Origin: Dipteris shenzhenensis
Lineage: Eukaryota; Polypodiophyta; Polypodiopsida; Gleicheniales
Assembly: GCA_047967505.1 (NCBI GenBank)
Contig: CM106539.1
Strand: one strand, 5' to 3'
Length of the DNA: 64,000 nt
Part shown: positions 53,878 to 64,000 of the stretch, in pieces
Numbering within the stretch: position 1 is the stretch's first letter
Layout: every line of letters starts with the position of its first letter
The notes under the pieces: generated by a model
Seen by the model: the letters and a program-made list of their open reading frames with translations, nothing else
Told to the model about the DNA's origin: nothing
Databases searched by the model: none
Program-made: the position numbers and the translations under genes

Positions 53878-56800
53878 TGGCTACACAAGCAAGCACCCGA
53901 GAGGAGGCTATGAATAGTGTACCCCCCCTATGAAGAAGACAAGGAGATGGAATTTGGAGAAAAAAGTCTCATTAGCGAAATCGAAGGCTAAATTGACGAC
54001 ATACTTTGACAAGAAAACAAAGTACTTGAAAGACATGGTGGTAGTCTAAAATCAGACCATAGTAGTGCTATAAGCCACAGTTATTGTTGCCCTAAAACTT
54101 TCAATGGTGACAAGAAGGAAAACACTCATGAGTGCATTGATGTTTTGGTTGGAACCGGTGGCAAGTGCACTTCTCTTTCAATCACATGTTGATTCCCTAA
54201 AAATCCAAATGGCACGGGGTATGTTGATTCCTTATAAATCCAAATAGCATGGGGTATGTTTAAAGGGAAATCTTTAGCTTGGTGGAGGGAGTTGAAAGGG
54301 AACTTGATACTTGGGCTAATTTCAAAAAAATAAATAGAGAAGAGATCCTTCAACCTAAGGAAATAGTGCAATCTCCTAAAGAATCTTGCAACTTTGAATA
54401 TGGAGAAGACACAATTCGACACTTATCTGCAAAAACCCTCGTACATGGATCCTACTACCTTGTGTGGACTCATAGATCCAAGTGAAGAACAATTCAAGGA
54501 TGCAATTAGATTTGCCAAAATCTGTGATGATACCATGCTCAAGGGTAGTTCTCCACAAAAACTGACGAGTTCTAAGCAAAAGACTTTCAAGAGTAAGAAG
54601 CATTTTCGACCTCCAAGAGTGAAGTGGACTCAAGTCACAAGTTCTCTGGAGATTTCAATGAAGGTGGCTGCAAAATAAGTGGAAATGTCTTTTTTATGTC
54701 AAGGAAAACCGCTACTTTGGTTGCAAAGAAAAGGGACATGTGAAGTCATAATGTTTGAAGCTGAGGGGCAAGGCAAGGACGACCACTTTGACCAGAGCTA
54801 GGTAATACTATCTCTTCCATGCATACCACAATCTTGAATCAAAGTTCTTGCAAGTATGGTTGTGGCTTCAACATGAATGTGTTTAAACCAATGATCGTGT
54901 AGGTGGGTCGATCATGGGTATGATAGTTCACATCCTAGTTGACTCTGGAAGTTCTCACAATTTCTTGAATGCTAATCTTGCGTAGAAGTTTGGGCATCCC
55001 AACACAAGCACGTGACCATTTCTATGATATGGACATGGAAGCAGGCAACCAAATATGGGACTAGCATGTGACAGATTCCCATCACTATTTAGAATAAATC
55101 CGAGGATTTAGATTTCATGCTCATGAATCTGGATAGAGCGGATATAATTCGTGGGAAAGAATGGTTGCATGGACTTAATGTTGCAAAGTCATAGGTTAGC
55201 TTTTATCAAAGGGGGAGTTACCCTATGTATTGCAAGGTGATTTTGATGTCCCCCTTTGTTCTCTTGTAAACTCTTTGGAAGTAGTAAATAAGAGGGCAAG
55301 TTTCGGATCAAGAAGTGTACCCATGTGTTTTGCATGTTTTTGCATCTGAGGTTAATAATATAAAGGAGTCTCTAAAATAGATTCATGGGAACATGTGCAA
55401 TTGCTGAAATTAATTGGTAATTTGCTTATGTATTTCCTTTCGCATTACCGCTTGGTTTACCATTAGTTAGGACAGTAGATCATCGAATAGAGTTAATTCC
55501 AAGGGCTCAACTTGTGAGCATGGCACCTTACAAGATGAGTCAGATTGAAGAGGGTGAGATATCTTGACAGTTGTCAAAGTATCTGGCCTTAGGGCAGATT
55601 AGGAAAAGAAAATCTCTCTAGGGTGCTCCGCTGCTTTTTGAAACAAAAAGGACGAAAGTTGGAGGATGTGTGTAAACTACAAAATGTTAAACAAAGCTAC
55701 AATCAAGAATAGGTATCCCCTTCCTAGGGTGGATGATCTCATTGATAGAATTCAAGAAGCTACCGATTTTACAAGGATTGACCTTTGTATTGGCTACCAC
55801 CAGATATGTATAGCTGAGGAAGGCATCTATAAGACGGGATTTTGGAAGTCCCTTCTGGTCTCACGATTGCTCCCACTACTTTCAGCCGAAGATGGATGAT
55901 ATATTTTATGAATATCTAGGGAAATTTGTAGTGATATTCTTAGACGATACTGTGGTATACAAGCATTCTCTCAATGAACATGCCGAGCATCTCTGCATTG
56001 TGTTAGCGACATTGAGGCATGAGAAGCTGTAAGTAAAGGAGTCTAAGAGCGAGTTCTTCTAGAAAGAGCTCTTCAACCTTGGACAGTGGATTTCCCATGA
56101 GGGCATGAGCATTGACCACGAGAGGATCCAAAAGATATTGGAATGGCTTGTTCCTTAGGCACTTAGGCAACTCTGTGTGTTGGATTCACTGTCTTTCTCA
56201 AGAAGTCAATGAGGGTGATGAACATCCTTAGCGGACGTGGACTTGGGTCCAATATCCTCTCTCTTAACTTGAAGAGGCTTTTCAAAGTAAGAAGCCCTTA
56301 TATTCGCCTTACAGGATCCCAGGCCCTTCTTGGTTGATGTTGAAGCTAGTGAGATCACAATAGGTGCAACTTTATTCCAGAAGGAATGACTTGTAACTTT
56401 TAAGAGTAAAAAGCTAGATGATACCCAAGTTCACTGGCCGACTGTAGAGAAAGAATTATTTGTGGATATATACGCATTAAAAACTTGGAGATATTATCTA
56501 TATGGAGCCAAGTTTGTTATACTGACAAACCATGAGTCTATTAAGTACATATGCGATAGGCTTGAGTTGAGAGGGAGGAAGGGACAATGGGTTAGACTTT
56601 GATATAGCGAAAGGCTAATCCAAACAAGTTTAACCATGCTTTGAGTCATGGTTGGGGAGGTAAACTTTTGGAGTTTTATCGAAATAGAAGCTGTGACCTT
56701 TATGACTGCTTGAGACGGGTATGTGGGACCAACAACCACTTCAATCAATATTGGCAGCAGGTCCGGACAAGGAGTTTCACATGGATAGACTAAGATTTAG

Positions 56801-57400
56801 GGGCCATACCATCTATTCAAGTGGCAATTGCTCAATCATACATTTGGAATGGCTTGCTATTCTGGAATGGGAAGGTTTGTGTTCCTAAATACGTAGAGGT
56901 TAGGTAGAGGATCCTATCTGAATGTCATGATGCTCCGATTGCAAGTCATCCAAGGATTCAATGGACCTATGACCTAGTAAAACGAACGTTTTACTGGCCT
57001 AAAATGAAGGCTGATATTACTGACTGTGATAAAATGCCAAAAGTGTCAAATAAACAACATAGAAGGTCTTAAGGCTGGAGGATTGTTGCATCCTCTAGAC
57101 ATCCCTGAAACTAACTGGGAAAGTATTTCCATGGACTTCATTGTGCAATTACCACAGACCCAGTGGGACCATGATGCTATTTGGGTTGTGGTGGATAGAT
57201 TGACAAAGACGGCTAGATTTTTACCCCATCAGTTTGTTGAGCAATTGTTCATGCTGGATGGGTTGCCTGTCAGTGACAGAGATCCTAAGTTCTCTAGACA
57301 CTTCTGGCAAGAAGTGTTTATATATAAACTTAAGAACTACCTTGAGTATGAGTTCCACACAGGCGCTGGAAGTCAGGGGGGAATGGAGGACTATTTATAG
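53878..57400 (+). pseudogene. Degraded gypsy element, gag to integrase
   Basis: Plus-strand segments are in gypsy order. Gag (54090-54310) has FNGDKKENTHE, KCTSLS and SLAWWRELKG. A CCHC relic, FGCKEKGHVKS..CLKL, lies near 54720. The protease site LVDSGSSHNFLN is near 54940. The reverse transcriptase is at 55666-55899 (YKMLNKATIKNRYPLPRVDDL, TRIDLCIGYHQI), with later FLDD-like and RNase H fragments up to about 56550. Integrase is at 57026-57400 (ISMDFIVQLP, AIWVVVDRLTKTARFLP, LPVSDRDPKFS). Many stops and frameshifts are present. The integrase ends abruptly at 57400 with no chromodomain seen. Confidence 0.75.
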
Positions 57401-59510
57401 GGGCTGGAAGAGCCCCTAAATTGGGCAACTGGCCCTATTCCAGGCCGACCCAATTTAGGGTTTGGCTGACCTATCCAACCAACCAACAGGCTACTGACCA
57501 GTCTGCTATAAAAGGCATCAGTTCCCTCATGGTATGGGCTCCTGTTCTGCAGCCTTCAGCAGCCAGTAATACAAAAAGGATCCCTTTCCAGCCCTGGTGC
57601 CTGCCCTAAATCAGGGCATAATAACAACCACCCAAAGTTTCCCAGGCAGGCCTAAGAGGCTATTCCCGCGACGGCCGTAATGCCAATGTTTGCTGGAATT
57701 TGCCAGGGTCTGCTGAGTTCCCACCTGTGCTCCCAAGCTTGCGCTGACAGTTTTTTGGCATTGCAGGTGCTCCGGTGGAGACGGATTTTCTTCCTCTCCA
57801 CCCGGGCATTACGGGGTTGCATAACTTTTCAAGAAAAATCCAAGCCTTTAACTCACATGCCTCCAAAAAAGCTTACGTAATTCAGAGGCGATTGCTAGGT
57901 AGTGTACTGTGGGGACGGAAGCTATGTTTTGCTTGCCATTGCCAGGGCTCGTAGCATATTTGCCAGCCCTCTAATGTCCCCCTGAGGGGGCTGATAGGCA
58001 GGTGCTTTCTTTTCCAATGACTTTGCAGCAGGAAAAGTCGGCTGAATTAATCCCATAAGGAGTGAAAAGAAAGCTCACAGCAAGCGCTCCAAGGAGGCGG
58101 ACAGCTCCATAAACTTGTGTTAGAGCAGCATGGAATACTGAGTTATTCCCCTCCTTTTGTAGTCCCAAGTGAGGACTGGGCCCCAAGGATGAAAAGTAGG
58201 GGCTGAAACAGAGTTTGGCAAGTAGACTTGGCTGTGGTGGGCTATGGCATGTCATTGCCTGTTTTGCCACGTCATGCCATGTGGGGAGCCCATACCAAAT
58301 GCGATGCAGCAGTCCATGCCACTTGTCAGGTCAAGCTTATTGTTGCCAATCCATGCCACATGTTATTTTTGCCGGCAGCACTTGCCACATGTCACTTGTA
58401 AGGCACATCATCGGCTGGATTTTGCCATGTATTAGATAATATACTGAGATTTTTAGCCCATTTTACTCACAGAAAAATTAAGACTTTGAGCAATGATTAC
58501 TTGTCCAATAGTTCTCTGATTTTAGTTCCCCTCATGATTAAACCAATGGTGCTTGTCAAAGACCATGAAAATGACAATATGCTTGCAAAAGAGTAATCTG
58601 ATCGAACAATGAAGACCAAACCTTTTACACACTTTTGTAAAGAATTATGTTTCCCATGCCAAAGAAGAAGGCCGTCCAAACACTTCATACTGCCAAACCT
58701 TTGCCCACACTTGCATACAGACTTCTGTAGCCCTTGCCGGGGAAAAAAAGCTAAGAACTTTTGCGAAAACAGCTCCACATATCTTGAGACGACAAGGCAA
58801 CTAGCATGCAGTGGGGTAAGTATTCATAGCCCTGAGGTGAAAAAAGAACAAAATAGCATAGACTTGAGTAGGAAAGTTAGACTTCTGTATTGCTGATAAG
58901 CTACTTGTTCGTGCTGATACCGATCCAACACAATAACAACCTGTGCAGTTCAACGGAACTACCATGTCAACGGGTACCAAATCCTCAGATTCTTCTGTCT
59001 GGACTGTCAGCCTAGTAGAGCAGCCTGCTGACAATAATGAGATATAATACTGAAAAGTGAAAGATGGTATGCGGCAGCCCCATGCAGGAGAAAGATCCCT
59101 GCAGACGGCCAACAACTCTACATACTGTTAAACCATTAAAACAAGACTTCCTTAGCAAAGGAAAAACTGCAGTCAACTTCAACTCCCGTGCGTTTGAGTG
59201 TGAGAAGATTTCCTTATAGTTCTCTAGTAGAAGACGTAGTCACACTCATAAGCATCTAAAACAGAATAGTGGAAACGAAACCTTTGAAGAAAATCCCTTT
59301 TGCATGAACGTTAAGTCCTGACTCCTCGACAAGCAAAACGAGCTTGAGACTCGCGTGCACAGGAGATTGACTTTTTCTTACTGTACAGAACTCTCGCTCT
59401 GCAAGAAGCTCAGGTCCATTATCGTATCCTGCATGCCTTCAAACCAAATTTGCCTGGCATTAAGAGTCTTTCAAACAACTCATACATCATTATTCACAGC
59501 CCTGGCACAC
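57401..59510. other. No gene recognised; possible LTR-like sequence and the 3' flank of the LON gene
   Basis: CTATTTATAGGGG (about 57391-57403) followed by a perfect 12-bp inverted repeat, CCCTAAATTGGG/CCCAATTTAGGG (57414-57425 and 57449-57460), looks like an LTR promoter. No partner LTR was found. A stretch rich in GCCATG/GCCACA phrases covers 58240-58440. From about 59100 to 59510 it is probably the 3' untranslated region of the minus-strand LON-domain gene. Confidence 0.45.
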
Positions 59511-60425
59511 CTAATCAGAGGACGGGAATACATCTTTAACTGCTGATGCCGCACTCAAATAGTTGAGCGTATTCCTGAGAGTTTCTTTCTCTCGTCTGAG
59601 TCGCTGTGCAGTATCTTCAAGCTGCAAAAGAGCTTGCTGTTCAGCAGGAGCTCCCTGAAAAGTGCTGCCTACCCAGAAGGAGAAAGGGGTAGGAAATTGA
59701 TTTTTCCTCAGGTTTTCCGGGGTCTCCTTCTCCGACTTCCCAGTCAACCGATTCGAAAGGCGTATCACATCCTTCATGTACTTCTCCACTTCATTCGCTA
59801 AAGCATCCAAATCTTCTTGCTCAATTGAGGGCCGATCCTCAAGCCACTGAACTTGAGCCACTAAATAAGGTTTAGTCCTCACTATGGCTAGCACTTTAAA
59901 TCTCTCCTGACCCTTACAAATCAAGAAAAAGCGGTCGTCCACCAGTCTCTCGTGCTTGACGACCTCTCCAACACAGCCGACTTCTGCCAATCCCGAGGCC
60001 TGCGGATCCGTGTAAATCACCCCAAAGCGCAAATCGGTTTGGAGAAGTGTGTGCATCAGGATGCGGTAACGGAACTCGAAAATGTGAAGAGGAAGGATGA
60101 CACCAGGGAAGAGGACAAGGGGAAGAGGGAAAAGGGGGAGCTCAACAAAGCTGTTGGGTTGGGCTGAAAGTGCGCGAGAGTCCTGAGAAGAAGAACAGAG
60201 CAAAGGAAGAAGAGCTCTGCGGCACTGGTTGTCGATATTGAATGAAACAAGGGCAGGTGGCTGAAAAGCCGGTAATCTAAAATGGAAAGAGCTGCAGAGA
60301 AGGTGAGAAGGCTTGTGATAGGTAAGCTTGAATTGCAAAAAGGCATGAGGAGGTGACAAGGGCGAGCCAAGAGTGCTTCGATTCCAACACTCTTCAAGAG
60401 GCTTGGCCTGAGTGACACTGTTCAT
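59511..60425 (-). CDS. LON N-terminal-domain protein, probably plastid-targeted
   Basis: The protein has 304 residues in a single intact exon. I use ATG 60423-60425; a TTG three codons upstream is unlikely. Residues 1-85 are rich in Ser/Pro/Leu/His with few acidic residues, like a chloroplast transit peptide. The LON substrate-binding domain starts with VELPLFPLPLVLFPG (95-109) and LPLHIFEFRYR (111-121), then RFGVIY and GCVGEVV. The C-terminus (about 265-295) is a Leu/Glu/Gln/Arg-rich coiled coil, and the stop is TAG. No AAA+ or Ser-Lys protease domain follows, so it is not a full Lon protease but a stand-alone LON-domain protein, as plants have in small families. Its exact role is unknown, possibly protein quality control. 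Confidence in the domain is high and in targeting moderate. Confidence 0.92.
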   Translation of the reverse strand: MNSVTQAKPLEECWNRSTLGSPLSPPHAFLQFKLTYHKPSHLLCSSFHFRLPAFQPPALVSFNIDNQCRRALLPLLCSSSQDSRALSAQPNSFVELPLFPLPLVLFPGVILPLHIFEFRYRILMHTLLQTDLRFGVIYTDPQASGLAEVGCVGEVVKHERLVDDRFFLICKGQERFKVLAIVRTKPYLVAQVQWLEDRPSIEQEDLDALANEVEKYMKDVIRLSNRLTGKSEKETPENLRKNQFPTPFSFWVGSTFQGAPAEQQALLQLEDTAQRLRREKETLRNTLNYLSAASAVKDVFPSSD

Positions 60426-60539
60426 GGTGCTCAATCGGAGAGCAATTCAAGACATCACTCACTTCTTGTAATTGATTGGTTCCACAGGAGCTTTGGGGCA
60501 CACGAGATTCCTTCCTTTCACTTGATTGGATCCAAATAG

Positions 60540-61075
60540 CAGCTATGGGGCATCCGAGATTTGGAGGATCACCTCCCCCTTCTTGCCCCTCGCCGAATCA
60601 TGCATGTAGCCGTTGTCGGACTACTGGATGGCTTCCTCCGCCCGCCGCAACACCGATCTTTTGGGTCCGCTAGGATTGTAGCCCTTCACACCACCTCTTG
60701 GAGATTGGCCTGCACGTGGTGTGAACCCAACCTCTATCTCTTGTCTTTGAGCCGTTCCCTATGAGGCATCATAGGAAGAGCTCCCTATGAGGAACGAAGT
60801 AATGAGGCATCACTATGCCATTGGTTGGATCCAAAGAAGCTCGTCACTCATTGTGGGGGAGGAGATTGGAGAATGACCCCTAAGGAATTTGCCGCACCAA
60901 CATGTAGCAGTTGGAGAGGCTAATCATGTAGCGGTTGTGGGGGCTTTCATCGCCTCGACACAAATCTTTTGTATCAATTAGGACAACATCCCTTCACACC
61001 ACCTTTTGGATGATGGCCGACAGGTGGTGTGCACCCAACCTGTGATCTCCTTTCCACGAAAGAAAATGCCGAGAG
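60540..61075. repeat. Diverged direct duplication upstream of the LON gene
   Basis: Copies at about 60540-60760 and 60845-61075 share CATGTAGC.GTTG, ATCTTTTG and CCCTTCACACCACCT, followed by GGTGGTGTG.ACCCAACCT. They lie 0.1-0.65 kb 5' of the LON ATG on the minus strand and could be part of its upstream region or an old repeat. Confidence 0.65.
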
Positions 61076-61816
61076 GCACTTTCCAATCTAGAAAGACCGA
61101 CCACAATCCACAGAGAGGGGCTCAAAAAACTCAATTATGCATGGTGATTTAGGCCTTGTGGGTGGGTGAGTTAGTCTAGCTAGCCTAATTCTAGGCAGGT
61201 TATCTCTGGAATTTGTCGGGCCACTTATCATCTATGAAAGTGGCCAAATTCGACAACGAGTTGCAGTGCCCAATTGATTGATCATCACGTTGGGGGCTCG
61301 GCCAGTTCTCTCTCTCCCTCCTGTTATATCTTCCGAGAAATGATCGGGGTGGAGATGTTTTTGCTTAGCTACTTGCTGTTCCTCTTTTTGCTTTTGTTTG
61401 ATCTTGGTTGCTACTTGGACAACGTCTATCCTGCCCACTAGCAAGACGTTCATGTCCATCAACACCTGTAGCACCTCAAGATTTTGCTAGATTTGGCTGG
61501 CATTCGACCTTAGTCTCTCCCATTCTAATAGTCATGATTTCAAACGATTGTAAATTCTCCAATCATGGTCGGGTCGAGAGCTCGTTGAAGGCTGTGCATG
61601 TTAGTGACTTTGCCTACATGAGGGGGGTAGTCAGGTGGATCTCAATGTGAGTAGGAAGAGAAGGCATTGTGTGAACAATCGTGATTTGTGTGAGGCAAGT
61701 AGCTCAATGAGTGGAGGATTGATTGATGAGGGAGATGTTGTTTGTGAGGTGTTGATGATGCGTATGGTGGCCAGGGCTGATGAGAGGGTGCCTTAGCAGT
61801 AGGGAGTGGGGGTGCA

Positions 61817-62194
61817 GTGTCTGTAGGGTTAGAGGAGCAAAAAAGCTTTGAGAAGAGTCCGGAGGGGAGGTCGTATGCACAAGCTGTGTCTAGAAAGCTA
61901 GATGGTGGTTTCTCGGCATTGTTAGATGAGGAGGCCTGGAGTGCTAGACTGGAAGCTGAGCTGACGAAAGAGAGCCTTAGGGACTCAGGACGTAAGCATC
62001 CAGTTACATGTCGAGTGCGGTTTGAAGCTATCAAGTCGAAGGGGCCAACGGTGTTTGAAGCTATCAAGCGGGAAGTGGAAAAGTTGGCCAATGGCGTTTT
62101 TATCTGTTTGCATGAAGCTATCGATTCGGGTGTGGAAAAGTTGGTCAACAGAGTTTTATCTATTTTTTATTGGAAAAGTTTTGACAATGTGTGA
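61817..62194 (+). pseudogene. Unknown coding-like frame, possibly LINE ORF1 start
   Basis: The plus-strand frame encodes 125 residues with GRSYAQAVSRK near the start, a phrase often found at the N-terminus of plant LINE ORF1 proteins. It continues with short internal repeats of the type EAIK/GVEKLVN. The frame ends at 62194, and 240 bp later the copia LTR begins. I cannot confirm the family. Confidence 0.3.
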
Positions 62195-62437
62195 GTTATG
62201 TGAATTTTTGGCATATGAAGGCGATGGTTCAGAGGCCAGGTATGTAGCTCGATATATGGTAAAATGATTTTTCTTATTACGATGTGTTTCTAAGGAGATT
62301 TGCAATGAGTTTTTGGAGACATCTTATCTCTTTGTCTTGTGGCTACTATTCTGGTTATACCATGGAGTCCAATGTTTAGTATTAATAAATTTTTGTACAA
62401 GGATTGTCCTGTTTGAGTGGATTTTCCAGGGATATAG

Positions 62438-62701
62438 TGTTGAGGAACCATCTCAACATCATATGTTCGATATGTGCATAGCACTAACCCAATAGAGTGC
62501 TATAAAGGAAAGGGTTAGAAACCCTAACCCTAAACCTAACCCTAACCCTAACCCTAAAGGGGTTTGTATATATTCTAGTTAGAATATATACTCTTTAGGG
62601 TTAGAAGCCCTAACCCTAAAGGGGTTTGTATATATTCTAGTTAGTCATTTGTGGTGTGCCCTCTCTCCTCATCTCCACTCTTCTCTCTCCATATTTGTTC
62701 A
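62438..62701 (+). repeat. Copia-family LTR with telomere-like array and palindrome
   Basis: A 264-bp LTR begins TGTTGAGGAACCATC and ends TTGTTCA. The primer-binding site TGGTATCAGAGC follows at 62702-62713. Inside, CCCTAA units (some CCCTAAA, one ACCTAA) run from about 62519 to 62558. A 12-bp perfect palindrome, GTATATATTCTA-GT-TAGAATATATAC, lies at 62566-62591. It is longer than its relatives (227 and 231 bp) because of this array and an inverted duplication. Confidence 0.85.
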
Positions 62702-63477
62702 TGGTATCAGAGCGCTTCAACGACCTAGTCTAATGACTTCACAAGGCAATGCCTCTAACCACAAATCACACAAATAGATCAGCTACTTCTAGTGCCTCTT
62801 GCATCGACTCTCCACCATAGCTCACATGCACCACATACGACTTCCACAACGAACTTACTGCAAGCTCAAGCTTCTGCCACAAAGCTCCTACTATGCCTTC
62901 AACAAGCCTTCACCCAACCCTATCGACCACCCATGACTAAGCAAGGCTCTAGCAACCCTACTTAGTAGTGCCCATAGCCTGCGACTTCAAAGGCTCCCCA
63001 CGCGACCTGAGCCGCCTCCATCTATAAACGAAGTGATGACAGCCTGTGAACCTTCAACGTAGGGCTCCTTGCAACCAGCTAACTCAAACCTTCTCCATGG
63101 CTCCACGGGCAAATGACTCTTCCACGGCCATGCACATATGAGCAATGACCAAAAACTTTTGTCAATGGAATCTCTAAGATTTTGTCGGCATGTGAAACCT
63201 TCCGTCACCTTATCTACAAGGGTAACCACACACCAAGGTGTGGTGTGAGGGTTGACATGTGTCAACCCCTATCTGGCCATGTGGCAGACGTATCTACCAT
63301 GTCATCAGTTGCATCACCACCGACAGTCGCCTACCATGTGTCTTATCGGCGATGTCAACAACTCTTATCCACATTGACACATCATCATGCCACATGGCAT
63401 GCTACCACATCGACAGACCTTATCTTGTGCCACATCATCCTCTGAGTGCCATGTCAACACTGATGCCATGTCATCAG
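62702..63477 (+). other. Internal remnant of the copia element after the LTR
   Basis: Starts with the primer-binding site TGGTATCAGAGC. A Ser/Thr/His-rich broken frame follows, similar in composition to 45750-46260, but has no clear gag motif. It ends at the oppositely oriented LTR at 63478. Many GCCATGT/GCCACAT phrases occur at 63280-63470. Confidence 0.5.
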
Positions 63478-63708
63478 TGACAAAATATGAAGAGGGGAGA
63501 GGAGAAGAGTGGAGATGAGGAGAGAGGGCACAGCTAGAGAGCACACCACAAATGACTAGTTGTACACTAGATTTAGTTGAAAATGTAGAATATATACAAA
63601 CCCATTTAGGGTTAGGGTTAGGGCATCTAACCCTTTCCTTTATAGCACTCTATAAGTGTTAGTGCTATTCATGTATGATCACATGATGTTGAGCGTGATC
63701 TCTCATCA
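63478..63708 (-). repeat. 3' LTR of a minus-strand copia element of the same family
   Basis: On the minus strand it begins TGATGAGAGATC and ends TTTTGTCA. It carries CCCTAACCCTAACCCTAAA and the CCTCATCTCCACTCTTCTCC block shared with the two plus-strand copies. A polypurine stretch, TTGAGGGAAAG, lies just outside (63709-63719). Confidence 0.82.
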
Positions 63709-63719
63709 CTTTCCCTCAA

Positions 63720-64000
63720 GATTAGCATCATGAAGTAGGCCTTCCCTCAAGATGATGATTCTGGGGAATCCAAGAAGGACTGAACATTACATTCCTTCAC
63801 ACCCTTTTAATGGGAATGTCCTTCCTCTGCGTCAAACCAAGAGCTTGTCAATGTTTCTTGAAAAGCTCTTTACTGAGTGGTTTGGTAAAGATGTCTGCAA
63901 CATTCTCTTTGCTATCACAATGCTGCAGTGTGATGCCACTAAGTAACACTCTTTTTCTGATGAAGTGCTCTCTGACATCAATGTACTTTGTCCTAGAGTG
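63720..64000 (-). pseudogene. Copia RNase H C-terminus, running past the window edge
   Basis: From the right edge the minus strand reads HSRTKYIDVREHFIRK, LLSGITLQHCDSKENVADIFTKPLSK and, after a TGA, QALGL. This is the end of the RNase H domain of copia pol. It is followed in correct order by the polypurine tract and the LTR at 63708. The rest of the element lies beyond 64000. Confidence 0.85.

Noticed and set aside
62519-62560. True telomere or chromosome end
   Set aside because: The CCCTAA run is short and irregular and lies inside an LTR whose relatives carry the same motif at the same place.
1-64000. CRISPR arrays, bacterial operons, phage or plasmid features
   Set aside because: No regularly spaced identical repeats with unique spacers, and no prokaryotic gene organisation. 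The window is plant nuclear DNA.

Overview
The window is nuclear DNA of a land plant with a transposon-rich genome. The evidence is GT..AG introns, two plant organelle-type genes, plant LINE, copia, gypsy and Helitron-like sequences, and CCCTAA/CCCTAAA plant-telomere-type motifs inside some LTRs. I cannot name the species; a large fern, lycophyte or gymnosperm genome would fit, but that is a guess. Only two genes look intact and host-encoded. The first is ATP12, an F1-ATPase assembly factor, on the minus strand in four exons. The second is a single-exon, probably plastid-targeted LON-domain protein, on the minus strand at 59511-60425.

Region 1 (1-20.6 kb) is the ATP12 locus. Exons 1-3 lie at 18520-19883 and the terminal exon at 2408-2506. 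The third intron is therefore about 16.0 kb. It is filled by an old minus-strand LINE (about 3151-18217). That LINE was split by a degraded copia element (about 5366-7140) and by a full-length, GC-rich plus-strand LINE (9107-16421) with a 16-bp target-site duplication.

Region 2 (20.6-40.5 kb) is a stack of insertions. Fragments of a Helitron-like helicase with a C-terminal endonuclease domain (minus strand) are split by a very young non-autonomous LTR retrotransposon (21120-23363, LTRs 295/296 identical, TSD AGAAA). Next to them is a minus-strand gypsy element (23709-38118). It contains a plus-strand copia element (29150-35375, TSD CTTTT), whose 3' LTR holds a solo LTR (34556-35250, TSD GCAGC). 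Beyond the gypsy element lie minus-strand coding remnants, including an RPA70-like OB-fold protein that may belong to the same Helitron.

Region 3 (40.5-58 kb) holds degenerate tandem repeats, microsatellites, a truncated copia element, a spliced orphan pseudogene (47055-48495), a gag-only LTR element with TSD AGGAG (48740-51623), a copia gag fragment and a degraded gypsy element (53.9-57.4 kb).

Region 4 (58-64 kb) holds the LON-domain gene and members of a copia family whose LTRs carry telomere-like CCCTAA runs, including one element that continues past the right edge.

A pattern runs through the older elements. Most in-frame stops that I could place in a conserved frame are TAG at positions where the family expects Gln (CAG), or occasionally Trp after a C. 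This is what deamination of CHG-methylated cytosine would produce. The young GC-rich LINE instead carries frameshifts and almost no stops. All translations and boundaries were read by eye, and no database search was run.
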